Source of the DNA: VAZQ01 sp963816745
GTDB lineage: Bacteria; Pseudomonadota; Alphaproteobacteria; Rhizobiales; Xanthobacteraceae
DNA length: 64,000 nt
Reading direction: 5' to 3'
NCBI GenBank assembly: GCA_963816745.1
Contig: CAWFLQ010000011.1
Span: 62,001 to 126,000 of the forward strand
Shown: positions 33,462-46,080 of the stretch, in pieces
How the letters are laid out: the number at the start of each line of letters is the position of its first letter
Numbering within the stretch: position 1 is the first letter of the stretch
Program-made: the position numbers and the translations under genes
Notes under the pieces: model-generated
What the model was told of the DNA's origin: nothing
The model's database searches: none
What the model saw: only the letters and a program-made list of their open reading frames with translations

Positions 33462-34391
33462 ATGACCGCGTCGATCGTTCGATTCCCGCAACGTCGGAGC
33501 TCCGGCATCTGGGTGCTGCAAGATGAGGGCGCATGGCTCGTTTTGGCCGGCTCGAGCTCGAGCGGATGGCTGCACGGCGACGCCGCGGCGGCGTTTGCGG
33601 ATGCGGCGTGGCTTTCGCAAAACTTCGGATTGCCGATTTCAGAGGATCACACAGTGACCGCCGAGGAGTTGCTCAAAGCGCATAATATCCATCTGCCTGA
33701 CACATCGCCCGGCCGACAGTACGCGACTTGCCCGCAATGCTCGGCGACGCGCGGCAAGAAGAACGACAAGTGTCTTGGCGTCACCATCGACGCCGAGGGC
33801 GTGTGCTGGGGCTGCAATCATTGCGGATGGAGCGGGCCGCCGAAGGGCAGCGGCGGCAAGCATGAGCTTCAAGCCTACGTCTATCGGGACGCCGACGGCG
33901 TGGCGCTGTTCCGCAAGGTCCGCAATCTGCCGGGACGCGAGCCGCGCTTCTGGCTTGAGCGCGCGGACGGACGCGGTGGCTGGCTCAAGGGCACGAAGGG
34001 CGTCGATACCAGGATCATCTATCGGCTCGACGAGGTGAAGAAGGCGATCACCGAGGGCCGCATCATCGCGTGCGCCGAGGGCGAGAAGGACGCGGACAAC
34101 TTGTGGGCCACCGGCATCGCGGCCACCTGCAACGCACACGGCGCGAGCGAGCCAGCCAAACGAGCGAAGTGGACGCCGGCGCACAGCGAGCAACTCGTCA
34201 ACGCCGATCTCGTCGTGTTCAACGACAATGACGCCGCTGGCTATGAGCACGCCGACGCGATGAGGGTTTTGATTGTCAGAAGACTGAAGTTTAGCGCGAC
34301 AAGCATTGATAATCAGAACTGCGCTACGCGCTGCGCGCGCGTGATGCGCAATTCTGGTGCAGCGCTGCGTGACATTTTTCGCTGGCGATGA
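33462..34391 (+). pseudogene. Truncated phage primase (zinc finger and Toprim parts only)
   Basis: Two pieces share one frame. Residues 1-60 (SSGIWVLQDEGAWLVLAG) look like an independent small protein. The primase proper probably begins at GTG 33655 (TAEELLKAHNIHLPD), which has GAGGA 7 bp upstream. The zinc-binding part has CPQC (90-93) and CWGCNHC (115-121); the Toprim part has CAEGEKDADNLW (about 203-214) and VVFNDNDAAGYEHAD (about 251-265). Phage primase-helicases continue with a RecA-type helicase domain; here homology stops near 34262 and the frame runs 43 unrelated residues to a stop. So the helicase half is lost, at the point where base composition also changes. Confidence 0.7.
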
Positions 34392-35539
34392 CGGATTGCG
34401 TTTGTAGGCTTGGCTGGCGCTTTGGCTTCGAATCGACACGACGCGCGGTGCGTGTTACATATTGTCACGCCAAAATTGCAGAACATTGGCGTGCTCGGCT
34501 ACGAGCACATGCAGGAGGGTTTGAACGCGGTGATTACGGGAAATATTGGCGCATGGAGATGTTGTCAGTGACGCGCTGGCTGCAAACACGTGGATGGTAT
34601 GATGAGCGCTTCATGCTGTGGCGAGTGAGCTGAATTTGATCAGGGTCGGTAGTTGAACGCGCAAAATGGATAGGCGTTGGGAAATAGTTTTCGCATTCGC
34701 GCGAGAACTGTGGTGAGAGCGTGGATTGTTGATGAGGCATGAGCGTTCTGCGGGCTTTCGCAGCAGAGCTTTCAGCTTGGGAAGAACTGCTGATCGGTTG
34801 AGATCGGCTGTAGGGAGCAATAGCGCAGTTGGCGCGGGCTTGATCGCTGCTTGATGCGCGATTGTGGCTGGTGGATTTATCACGAGATGTCGCGAGCGGA
34901 GCGTTGGAAAGACATTGCTACATAGGCGCGGAAGCTCGCGCATCGATAGGGGTGAACACACATGGCGCGGTGACTGTTGACGCAGGGGCAAGAACGTAGT
35001 CGTTTTCCAATGCTCGATGGCACGCTCGTGAGAGGCGCTGGCGCGGCAGCGGATAACGACGTGCATGTTGGTCGCGCGCCGTTTGTGATGAAGAAAGCGT
35101 TCAGGGGTAACTGCCTGGATGGCACGCATTCTTCGCGGTCTGCGGGACATGGTGATCTGCTCGGCAGCTCTTTGCGACTTTTTTTGAGCGGCAGCTGAGA
35201 AACTGCAGTTATTACATAGACATATGCTGATTGATGACGTTCGGTCAGAAGCAAGCTGCAGTTCGGTAGGTGATGTCGGCTCGGGCAATGCGTGCGCGAA
35301 GCGCGTATCGTGGGCGGGAGCTTCGGTTTGGGGCGCACGGAGGGCGCGCAGTGATCTCGCGCTCGTCGCGCGGATCAGGGTTGTAAATGTAAGACACGCT
35401 GACGAAAGAAGGCGCAGGCATAGGCAGTGGCATAACGCGCAATCACACGCGTAACAAGTCTGAGAATAGGGCTTGCCATGAAGATGTGAATTTAATGAAG
35501 GTTGAATTACAAATTTGTCAGGAGAATTTGCGATTGCAA
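34262..35539. other. Strand-skewed stretch of about 1.3 kb without a recognisable gene
   Basis: This segment has lower GC than its surroundings and the plus strand is rich in G and T: in 34681-34740, for instance, I count 21 G and 8 C, 17 T and 14 A. The minus strand consequently has few stop codons and shows long open frames with no sensible protein composition. No conserved domain, ribosome-binding site or known RNA fold was recognised. It lies between the broken primase and the integrase. Confidence 0.6.
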
Positions 35540-36726
35540 TTACGCCAGGAACGCTCGCTCTGCGGCCGCAAGCTCGCTGCCATCGTCGCCGCGCGGGAAC
35601 AGGTGGCCATAGGTGTCCGCCGTCATCTGAATGGAGGCGTGGCCGAGCCGTGCCTGCACCATCTTGAGCGGCAGCTTCGAGTCCGCCGTCGACGCGCCGG
35701 TTGATGCACCACGACGCATAGAAATGCCGCAGCGTGTGCAGGCCCTTGTACTTCGCCTTGCCGCTCATTGGTGACCACGCCGGCCGCGAGCTGCGCCGGA
35801 TTGAATCCCTGATCGACGATGACAAACCGGGTTTGTACGCATCCGCGAGGGCCGGGGAACACTAGATCAAGCTCGCCTTTCGGGCAGACGAGCTTCCACT
35901 CGCGCAATGCATGGACGACCATCGGCGGCAGCGGCACCGTGCGCTCGCCGGCCTCCGACTTGGGAGGCCCGATCTTGTTGAGCGCATCGGCGCGCTGGCG
36001 CACTTGCAGCTCGCCACGCTTGAGGTCGACGTCGGACCAGCGCAGGCCGCGCAACTCGCATGAGCGCAGGCCGGTAAAGATCAGCGTTAGCAGGAGCGGC
36101 CGCCAGCGATGTGCGTCGTTGAGCGTGGCGACGCCAGCGATGATGGCGCGCATCTCGTCGGGCGCGGGGATGTCGATGCCGATCTTGAGCTTGCCCTTGC
36201 GGCGTCTCTCGATGCGCGAATCCCGGCCGCGTCGCCGCAGCCTTCGGGAGCGCAGGGAGCGCACGACGTTCTGCGCCACGAGTCCGCGCTCTTGCGCGTC
36301 ATCGATGATGGCGCCGAGCGCGCCGAGGATCGCACGTACCAAGGTCGGTGAATGCTGGGCGCGCAGGCGGTCTTCGAACGCGCGCGCCGCCGGCACGGTC
36401 AATTGCGAAAGCCTCGCCGTGCCGATCGCCGGCGTGATGTGGCGATCGAGGTAGACGCGGTAATTCATCAAGGTGGTGCGCTCCAAGCCGGCGGCGCCGC
36501 GATCGCGCATCCACAGCTCGCCGGCGGCGGCAACGGTGATGCTCTCGCGGTCGGGGGTGTGGATGCCGGCGGAGACATCGACCGCGACCTTGCTGTGGAA
36601 CGCGTCGGCGTTGCGCCGGCGGGCAAAGGTCTTGATGTGGCGGCGGCCGCGCTGGTCGCAGTAATCCACGACCCACGCCGTCTTGGTCTCGCCCTTGGAC
36701 TGCCAGCTCCGCTTGCGCACCGACAT
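35540..36726 (-). CDS. Phage-type tyrosine integrase, two frame shifts
   Basis: The reconstructed protein is about 395 residues. The N-terminal arm-binding part begins SVRKRSWQSKGETKTAWVVD; a core-binding domain follows (TLMNYRVYLDRHITPAIGTA). The catalytic domain has the first Arg in FTGLRSCELRGLRW, the HxxR box in LHTLRHFYASWCINR and the Tyr nucleophile in IQMTADTYGHLFPRGDD. The frame breaks near 35767 (one extra A before ATGAGC) and near 35666 (one extra A in CTCGAAGCTG). ATG 36726 is chosen because it opens the family-like N-terminus. The gene reads into the element from its right end, 110 bp from the candidate right attachment site. Confidence 0.88.
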
Positions 36727-36836
36727 TGCAACGTCCCGAACTATTCGCAACTATGGCGAACGCATCACCAATGCAGATCATGCAACATGGACGTGACATG
36801 TAGCAGAAAATCTAACAAAATCAAGGCGCTAACATC

Positions 36837-36865
36837 ATTCAGGGTATATGAGTAAAAACGTCCCG
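36837..36865 (+). repeat. Right direct repeat, candidate attR
   Basis: Reads ATTCAGGGTATATGAGT then AAAAACGTCCCG. It matches 31369-31397 at 25 of 29 positions in the same orientation and lies between the integrase start and the pepN start, where an attachment site is expected. Confidence 0.5.
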
Positions 36866-36927
36866 ATCCAGAGCCCTGGCAACGCCCGCGGCATGTCCTC
36901 TCGGCTCCCCCAGAAATGGAATCGAGC

Positions 36928-39581
36928 ATGCGCACCGAAGAGGCCCGTCCCGTCCGTCTCGAGGATTACCGTCCGCCCGACTGGCTGGTCGAAACCGTGG
37001 AACTCGACGTCTCGCTCGACCCCGCCGCCACGCGGGTGCGCGCGACCCTCATGCTGCGCGCCCAATGGCAGCTGGAACGGCGCCGGCGCCCCTCGTGCTC
37101 GACGGCGACGACCTGACGCTGGCGTCCCTGAAGCTCGACGGCGCGGCGCTTCCGCCCGAGCAATACGTGGCGACGCCGGACCGGCTCACCATCGCGCAGC
37201 CGCCGCAGCGGCCGTTCCGGCTCGAGATCGAGACCGTGGTCGATCCCTCCGCCAACACCCAGCTTTCCGGCCTCTACCGCTCGGGCGCGATCTACTGCAC
37301 CCAATGCGAGGCCGAGGGCTTTCGCCGCATCACCTATTTCCCCGACCGTCCCGACGTGATGGCGGTCTACACCACCCGCATCGAGGCCGCCAAGGCCGAC
37401 GCGCCGGTGCTGCTCGCCAACGGCAACCTCACCGCCTCCGGCGACGTGCCGGGCACCGACCGTCATTTCGCGGTCTGGCACGACCCGTTTCCGAAGCCGT
37501 CGTACCTGTTCGCGCTGGTCGGCGGGAAGCTCGGCTGCGTCGAAGACAGCTTCACCACCATGTCCGGCCGCAAGGTGGCGCTGAAAATCTATGTCGAGCC
37601 CGGCAAGGAGGCCCGCTGCGCCTACGCCATGGATTCGCTCAAGCGCGCCATGCGCTGGGATGAAACCGCGTTCGGCCGCGAATACGACCTCGATATTTTC
37701 ATGATCGTGGCGGTCTCCGATTTCAACATGGGCGCGATGGAGAACAAGGGGCTCAACCTCTTCAACGACAAATACGTCCTCGCCTCGCCGGAGACCGCGA
37801 CCGACGGCGATTTCGAGCGGATCGAGGCGATCATCGCGCACGAATACTTTCACAACTGGACCGGCAACCGCATTACCTGCCGCGACTGGTTCCAGCTTTG
37901 CCTCAAGGAAGGATTGACGGTCTTCCGCGACCAGGAATTTTCCGCCGACGAGCGCTCGCGCGCGGTCGAGCGCATCGGCGACGTACGGGGCCTGCGCTCG
38001 CACCAGTTCGTCGAGGATGCCGGTCCCCTCGCCCATCCGGTGCGGCCGAAGCTCTATCACGAGATCAACAACTTCTATACGGCGACGGTCTACGAGAAGG
38101 GCGCCGAGGTCGTGCGCATGATCAAGTCGCTGATCGGCGCCGAGAATTTCCGCAAGGGCATGGACCTCTATTTCACCCGCCACGACGGCGACGCCGCGAC
38201 CATCGAGCAGTTCGTGCAATGCTTCGCCGATGTGTCGGGCAAGGACCTCGCGCAATTCATGCTCTGGTACAGCCAGGCCGGCACGCCCGAGGTCGTCGCC
38301 ACCGGCAGCCACGATGCGCGCACGAAAACATATCGCCTCGACGTCGCGCAGACCGTGCCGGCGACGCCCGGCCAGCCGAGCAAGGACCCGATGGTGATTC
38401 CGCTCGCGATCGGTCTCGTCGGCCGCGACGGCCGTGACCTGCCGCTCGCGCTCGCCGACGGGCGCGGAATCGAGCACGGCGTCCTCACCCTGACCAAGCC
38501 CGCCGAAAGCTTCGTGTTCGGCGGCATCGACGAGCCGCCCGTGCCCTCGCTCAATCGCGGGTTTTCGGCGCCGATCAAGCTCATCGCCAACGTCGCCGCC
38601 GACGATCTGCGGTTTCTCGCCGCACGCGACTCCGATGCGTTCAATCGCTGGCAGGCGCTGCAGACGCTGGCGACCCGTCTCCTGGTCGACAACACCGCCG
38701 CCGTGCGCGCGGAGAAGCCCGTGCGCCAGGACGGCGGCTTGATCGACGCGCTCGGCGCGGTGCTGGCCGACGGCACGCTCGAGCCGGCCTTCGTCGCGCT
38801 CATGCTGTCGCTCCCGGGAGAGGCCGATATCGCGCGCGAGATCGGCCGCGACGTCGATCCCGACGCGATCTTCGCCGCGCGCTCGGCATTGCGGGGAACG
38901 CTCGGGGAGCAGCTCGCCGCGCCGCTGTTCGATCACTACCGCCGGCTTTCCGAAAGCGGGCCCTACCGCCCCGACGCGGCGAGCGCCGGCCGGCGCGCAT
39001 TGCGCAACACCTGCCTCGATCTCCTGGTGGCGACGCGGCGGACGGATGCGATCGCGCTCGCCGCGCGCCAGTACCAGGATGCCGACAACATGACCGACCG
39101 CATGGCGGCGCTCACGGCGCTGTCGCTCGCCGACGTGCCCGAACGCGCGGCCGCGCTCGACGATTTCTACGCCCGCCACGCCGGCGATCCGCTCATCGTC
39201 GACAAGTGGTTCTCGCTCCAGGCCGCCATACCCGAGCCGGCGACGCTCGATCGCGTCAAGGCGCTGACCGCGCATCCCGCCTTCTCGTTCGCGAACCCCA
39301 ATCGCGTGCGCGCCCTGATCAGCGCCTTCGCGATGGCGAACCAGAAGGAGTTCAACCGCGCCGACGGCGCCGGTTTCGACTTCGTCGCGGACACGGTGCT
39401 TGCGCTCGATCCCAAGAATCCCCAGCTCGCGGCGCGGCTGCTTTCCGCGCTCAAGAGCTGGCGCGTGCTCGAACCGCAGCGCCGCGCGCGCGCCGAGGCG
39501 GCCTTGCAGCGCGTGGCGGCCGCGCCGTCGCCCTCGGCCGATGTCGCGGACATCGTCAAACGCGCGCTGGCCGCGAATTGA
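36928..39581 (+). CDS. pepN: Aminopeptidase N (M1 family), one frame shift near the 5' end
   Basis: A cytoplasmic zinc metallopeptidase of about 884 residues that removes N-terminal amino acids from peptides. The exopeptidase motif MGAMENKGLN and the zinc motif HEYFHNW with its downstream Glu in LTVFRDQEFSADERSR are clear. The C-terminal half has the helical repeats of the E. coli-type enzyme (ALTALSLADVPERAAALDDF). The frame changes near 37060-37080: the start reads VRLEDYRPPDWLVETVELD, and two extra bases (or one missing) precede TAPAPLVLDGDDLTLA. The start at 36928 (MRTEEARP) fits homologues; ATG 36916 is also possible. It opens a conserved backbone block after the integrative element. Confidence 0.92.
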
Positions 39582-39587
39582 CGCAGC

Positions 39588-39673
39588 CGTAGGGCGGGTT
39601 AGGCGCCTTTTTGCGCCGTAACCCGCCGCCTCGATACGTGTCGGCGGATTACGCTACGCTAATCCGCCCTACG
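39588..39673. repeat. REP-like palindromic pair downstream of pepN
   Basis: Two hairpins follow the pepN stop. The first pairs GGCGGGTTAGGCGC with GCGCCGTAACCCGCC; the second pairs GGCGGATTACG with the TAATCCGCC side around a GCTACGC centre. The outer ends (CGTAGGGCGG and CCGCCCTACG) are also inverted. Extragenic palindromes like this are frequent in Bradyrhizobium-type genomes; here it may also end pepN transcription. Confidence 0.65.
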
Positions 39674-40169
39674 CTTTCTTCACTTGTCAAACAGCACATC
39701 TCGTTCCCGCGGCGCGAATGCGCCCGGGTCGTGAAATAGATTCCCACCTTTGAGGGGTGGGCGGAGCGCCGACAGGCGCCCGGGTGCAGCGGCACCCGGT
39801 TGGGCATGCAATGACGCTGCACGCCCGGGCGCTTGCGAGGCGCCCTGCGTCCAATAACGTAGGACGCGCGCCTTTCGGCGCTCCACCGTGGCGATTTGTG
39901 GCCGGGGGCCGCGCTTCCGTCTGCGGAATTGTCCTCCGCAACCCGTGCAGCGAGCTCCTCGCAGCCAGGTCGTAGTGCCTGGCGGGCGGTGCCCCGGACC
40001 TCCCGGGACTGCGGTTACGAGCCGCGGCCGCAGGACGCCACACCTCGCTCCGCTTTCAGGATCGTCTCTAGAAAACGCCCCTCGATGAGCGAGACAAAGC
40101 GAATCCTATATCGACTTCATCCCGTAGTCAATATATATCTGCTAATCGTAGCGATTCTCGACAGGCCAG
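39674..40169. other. Non-coding stretch rich in GC palindromes
   Basis: No convincing gene is present. The stretch has several hairpin-capable runs (for example GGGTGCAGCGGCACCC near 39780 and CCCGGACCTCCCGGG near 40000) and short open frames with Arg/Pro-rich content on both strands. It may be a dispersed repeat or a decayed region. Confidence 0.5.
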
Positions 40170-40286
40170 CATCACCGTCATCAACGGCAGGTCGTGGTGC
40201 GGGACGGCGAGATCGTCACCATGGACATGGGGCCCGTCGTGGAGACGCACAATCGATGCGCGTTCCAACTGGCGAACGAAGCATGA
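40170..40286 (+). pseudogene. Possible remnant of an amidohydrolase C-terminus
   Basis: A short frame reads VVVRDGEIVTMDMGPVVETH and ends FQLANEA-stop. This is like the last strand and helix of amidohydrolases and deaminases (NGxVVVRDGE...). Nothing upstream continues the family, so it looks like a gene tail left after a rearrangement. Weak. Confidence 0.3.
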
Positions 40287-40310
40287 CGATGTGCAGCGCA
40301 TGGATATCCG

Positions 40311-41075
40311 TCACATGGTGGCGCTCAAGCCTCCATCTACGATGATCTGTTGTGCAGTCATGTAGGACGCAGCGTCAGACGCAAGGAAGACGGCCGCCCC
40401 CGCGAGCTCGTGCGGTTTTCCCCATCTACGAAGCGGTACTCTGCTGTTTATGCGTGCGACAAATGCCTCATCCTTCAAGAGCGGCGCCGTGAGATCGGTC
40501 TCGAACCAACCGGGCGCGATGGCATTGCATGTGATTCCATGCTCGCCAAGCTCGGCAGCAAGAGAGCGGGCGAGGCCAGCGAGGCCGCTCTTCGAGGCCG
40601 CGTAGGCATGAACCGTGCTTCTTCCCAGAATTCCTACGAGGGATGAGATGAAGATAATTCGCCCGTACCTTTGGCTACGCATCGGCGCTGCCGCCTGTTG
40701 AGCAAGAAAAAAACAAGCCTTTAGGTTGGTGGCAAGGACGTCATCCCAGGCTTCCGACGTCCAATCGGCAAGTGGTGCGCGATGAGTAATTCCGGCGTTG
40801 GCGATCAAGACGTCCAGACGACGATGATCGGCAACAATGGATTGTATCGCGGCAGCCGCGGCGCGGCGGTCGGTCACGTCGAACGCGGAGGTTTCGGCCT
40901 TGAGGCCGCGATCACGTATTCTGCCGGCGGCGACCTTCAGCGTGCTTGCGTCGCGGCCATTGAGAATTACGGTCGCGCCCGCCTCTGCCAGTGCCTCCGC
41001 CATGGAGAGACCGAGGCCGCGCGATGCGCCGGTGACGAGCGCCACTCGTTTGCTGAGATCGAAATAGCCGGGCAT
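40311..41075 (-). CDS. Short-chain dehydrogenase/reductase (SDR)
   Basis: A complete 254-residue classical SDR. The NAD(P) motif is TGASRGLGLSM (about residues 15-25), NAG lies in LIANAGITHRAPL, the catalytic Ser in IIFISSLVGILG, and Tyr/Lys in YAASKSGLAGL. The C-terminal YMTAQQIIVDGGLSATM ending is typical of 3-oxoacyl-ACP-reductase or gluconate-5-dehydrogenase-like members. ATG 41075 (MPGYFDLSKRVALV) is chosen as it sits just ahead of the Rossmann fold. The substrate is unknown. It interrupts the pepN-pleC backbone together with remnants at 39.7-40.3 kb. Confidence 0.9.
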   Translation of the reverse strand: MPGYFDLSKRVALVTGASRGLGLSMAEALAEAGATVILNGRDASTLKVAAGRIRDRGLKAETSAFDVTDRRAAAAAIQSIVADHRRLDVLIANAGITHRAPLADWTSEAWDDVLATNLKACFFLAQQAAAPMRSQRYGRIIFISSLVGILGRSTVHAYAASKSGLAGLARSLAAELGEHGITCNAIAPGWFETDLTAPLLKDEAFVARINSRVPLRRWGKPHELAGAAVFLASDAASYMTAQQIIVDGGLSATM

Positions 41076-41524
41076 GTGTGCACCGTTGAAGGAGAGGAAT
41101 GGCTCAACAGAGCCATTCTTGAATACGTCGCACAAGCGTTATTTCGCACTTGCGCGACCTCGACACCTTCCATCAAGAGGTGCTTGTCGCCCGATGCCGG
41201 CAGCCTCCGCCAACCCGCACTCGCCAAGGATCGACGCGAATTTGTTCCCACCGGTACCTGATTCCAGGTAAGACCTCCGTCGAATTCATGGCCGCACGTC
41301 CCGCTCGGCATCCCGACGCGCCCGGGCGATGATCGCGAGTCTTGCCGCGCGACACTGAAAGACCTTGTCGCTCAAACATAAGCGCGCCGCGTCACAATTC
41401 TTAAAAATTCCTTAACGAGCCTCTCGACAAATCGCCATCTTTCGATTCCAATCAAAGTGATTCGGAGAGATGCGGCACATCCTTCCGATGAAGGTTGTTT
41501 GGGGAATCCGATGGGAGGCGACGC
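41076..41524. other. Intergenic region between the SDR gene and pleC
   Basis: No gene is supported. The last 130 bp before the kinase are AT-richer (ACAATTCTTAAAAATTCC near 41394), which would suit the kinase promoter; no specific box can be named. Confidence 0.4.
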
Positions 41525-43903
<2,379 letters not shown>

Positions 43904-43926
43904 GCGCGCCGACCCGGTACCCTGCA

Positions 43927-44751
43927 TCATTCCGCGGGTATGGCGAGCACCGGGCACGGCGCATGCCGGATCACGCGCTCGGTCGTGCTGCCGCGCAGCG
44001 CATCGAGGATGCCGTCGTGTCCGGCCGTCGCCATGCCGATGAGATCGGCCTCGAATTCGATTGCGGCGTCAACGATCGATTGCACCACATTGCCGTCCCG
44101 AAGGATGACCTGCGGCATGGCGGGTGATCTCGACGGCTCGACCTGCACGGGCGGCGCCGAGCGTCCGACATGAATCAAGTCGACGTCGATGTCGGCGCCG
44201 GCGAGAAGCCTGCCGATGTGCTGGACGGCCGCAATCGCCCGGCCCGGCGCCGGCGAGAAATCGACCGGCACCAGCGCGCGCCGCAGCCTGATGTCGCCGT
44301 TGACCTGGCTGACGAAACCTCGCGTCCCCGGCGCAACGAACAGCGTCGGGACGACCGAGCGGCGGGACACGGTTTCCGATACGGACCCCTTCAGCAAATG
44401 CGCCAGGCCATCGCCGCCGTGGGTCGCCAACACGATCAGGTCGCAGGCATGGTCGCGCAGGAAACCGAGGATGCCCGCCACCGGCTCCTGCCATTTGATG
44501 GAGCTGTTGTGCACCTCGATGCCGAGCTTGTCCGCGATCGTCCACGGCGGGTCTTCAGCGTCCGACAGGCCCCACTGCGCCAGCAGGCGGCGCGCACGGG
44601 GGAACGCCAGTCCTCCGCCGGTGTCTTGCTGCGAGACGTGCAGGAGATGCAACGTGCTCCGCGTCGCGAGCGCGATGCGCAATGCATGTGCGAAAGCCAT
44701 GCCGCTCAGGTCCGAGAAGTCGGTCGGATGCACGATGGAGCGAATATCCAT
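43927..44751 (-). CDS. Tandem-domain universal stress protein
   Basis: A complete 274-residue protein with two UspA folds. Domain 1 begins IRSIVHPTDFSDLSGMAFAH and ends around GSVSETVSRRSVVPTLFVAP; domain 2 begins RRALVPVDFSPAPGRAIAA and ends GSTTERVIRHAPCPVLAIP. The ATP-type loop GxxG-9x-GS(S/T) is partly kept in domain 2 (GMATAGHDGILDALRGSTTE). The start lies 1 bp after the stop of the TctC gene on the same strand, so they are co-transcribed. This places a stress protein with a solute receptor; the functional link is unknown. Confidence 0.9.
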   Translation of the reverse strand: MDIRSIVHPTDFSDLSGMAFAHALRIALATRSTLHLLHVSQQDTGGGLAFPRARRLLAQWGLSDAEDPPWTIADKLGIEVHNSSIKWQEPVAGILGFLRDHACDLIVLATHGGDGLAHLLKGSVSETVSRRSVVPTLFVAPGTRGFVSQVNGDIRLRRALVPVDFSPAPGRAIAAVQHIGRLLAGADIDVDLIHVGRSAPPVQVEPSRSPAMPQVILRDGNVVQSIVDAAIEFEADLIGMATAGHDGILDALRGSTTERVIRHAPCPVLAIPAE

Positions 44752-44752
44752 G

Positions 44753-45734
44753 TCACTGCACGCCGATATTGCCGTCGCGGATGACCTTGCCCCACTTGGC
44801 GATCTCGACCTTGATCCACTCCGTGAAATGCCCGGGCGTGCTGGCGACGGGATCGAAGCCGAGCGCGAGCAGGCGCTCCCTGAATTCGGGCGGCGCGATG
44901 ATCTTCGCGACGGTGCCGTGGAGGAGATCGACGATCTCCCGCGGCGTTCCCGCCGGTGCAAGCAGGCCGGTCACGATATCGGCTTCGAGCTCGGTCCCGG
45001 TCGCCTCGCCCATGGTCGGCACGTCCGGCAACAGCGAGGAGCGCTTCGCGCTCATCATCGCGAGCGCCCGTACATTGCCGGCCTTGGCGTAGGGCAAGCC
45101 GGTCGGCAGCGCGGACATGATCGCGGGCGTATGGCCTCCGAGCGTGGAGGTCATGGCGGGGCTGCCGCCGGTGAACGGGACGTGCACGATGTCGAGACCG
45201 AACGCGAGCTTGAACATCTCACCGGCGAGATGCGCAGGCGTACCGCGACCGGCCGATCCGTAGCTCAACGTGCCCGGGCTCGCCTTCGCGAGCGCGATGA
45301 ACTCCTGGACCGTGCGCGCGGGAACCGATGGATGCACCGCGAGCACATGCGGCGACGAGCACATCAGGCTCACCGCCAGGAAGTCCTTGTAAGGATCGTA
45401 CGGGATCTTGGCGTAGAGGCTCGGGTTGATGACGAAGTTGCCACCGGCCGCGAGCAGGGTGTAGCCGTCCGCCGGCGCGCGCGCGGCGGTGGCGGTGCCG
45501 AGATTGCCGCCGGCACCGGGCACGTTCTCCACGTAGAACTGCTGGCCGAGACTTCTCCGCAAGCTTCTGCGCGAACAACCGCGCGGTGGTGTCGTTGGCG
45601 CCGCCGGCCGCGACCGGCACGATCAGCCGCACCGGTCGTGCGGGATAGACCTGCGCCCAGCCGAAGCGCGCGACGCACGGCATCGCGAGGGCCGTGCCTG
45701 TCAACGCCACGACGTGGCGACGGGTCGTCTTCAT
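44753..45734 (-). CDS. Orphan TctC/Bug-family solute-binding protein, one frame shift
   Basis: The reconstructed protein is about 327 residues. A twin-arginine-like signal (KTTRRHVVALTGTALAMP) precedes YPARPVRLIVPVAAGGAND. Family marks are YVENVPGAGGNLGTATAARA, HVPFTGGSPAMTSTLGGH and LLAPAGTPREIVDLLHG. The frame breaks near 45553; removing one T gives KLAEKLGQQFYVENVPG. It forms a two-gene unit with the universal stress protein. No TctA or TctB subunits are nearby, and the ligand is unknown. Confidence 0.88.
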
Positions 45735-45959
45735 GACCGCTCCTGCCGTCTTGAGGCTACACCACGCCCGCAGAGGTGACGAGATCCGGCATGGCGGCCC
45801 TGCGCGGCCGCCCTTGCAAAAGCACGGATCGAACTGCGGCAGGGCGCGCGCGTGACAAGCAGTCTTGCGTAGAGCGGCGGCCCCCGCCGGACCGGCGCGT
45901 AAAGCCGCCGGCTGTTGCTCCGCTGCTACAGAATATGGCGGGTGGCCTTGGCATAGTGT

Positions 45960-45995
45960 GCCGGCGTGCGGGCCTTGGGGGCACCGCACGCCGGC
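45960..45995. terminator. Hairpin, 12-bp perfect stem
   Basis: GCCGGCGTGCGG pairs with CCGCACGCCGGC around a G-rich loop. There is no T-run on either side, so Rho-independent termination is uncertain. Confidence 0.4.
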
Positions 45996-46080
45996 TGCCG
46001 TAACCCAAGCCGGCTACGCATACTGCCAGCTACGCGAAACACGACTGTCAGTACAAGTCCGGCGAGGGCACGGACCTCGA

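Larger units (their letters stand above)
31369..36865. mobile_element. Candidate integrative element (phage-derived, about 5.5 kb)
   Basis: The stretch between two imperfect 29-bp direct repeats holds phage-type genes unlike the flanking metabolism: an HTH-like protein, an SSB-tailed protein, a truncated primase and a tyrosine integrase at the right end reading inwards. The left flank is the promoter side of a TctC gene and the right flank is the promoter side of pepN; neither coding region is cut. No structural, lysis or conjugation genes are seen, so it is a degraded prophage or satellite rather than a complete element. The boundaries depend on the repeats being true attachment sites. Confidence 0.6.

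Noticed and set aside
34262..35539. Group II intron, retron or diversity-generating retroelement in the skewed region
   Set aside because: No reverse transcriptase frame and no domain V-like hairpin or template/variable repeat pair was seen.
34611..35825. 404-codon open frame on the minus strand through the skewed region
   Set aside because: It joins an out-of-frame part of the integrase to low-complexity Ser/Arg/Pro/His-rich sequence; the lack of stops follows from the base skew.
37065..37100. ATG 37065 as a separate start for pepN
   Set aside because: The preceding frame encodes the conserved pepN N-terminus, so the change of frame is a break within one gene, not a new start.
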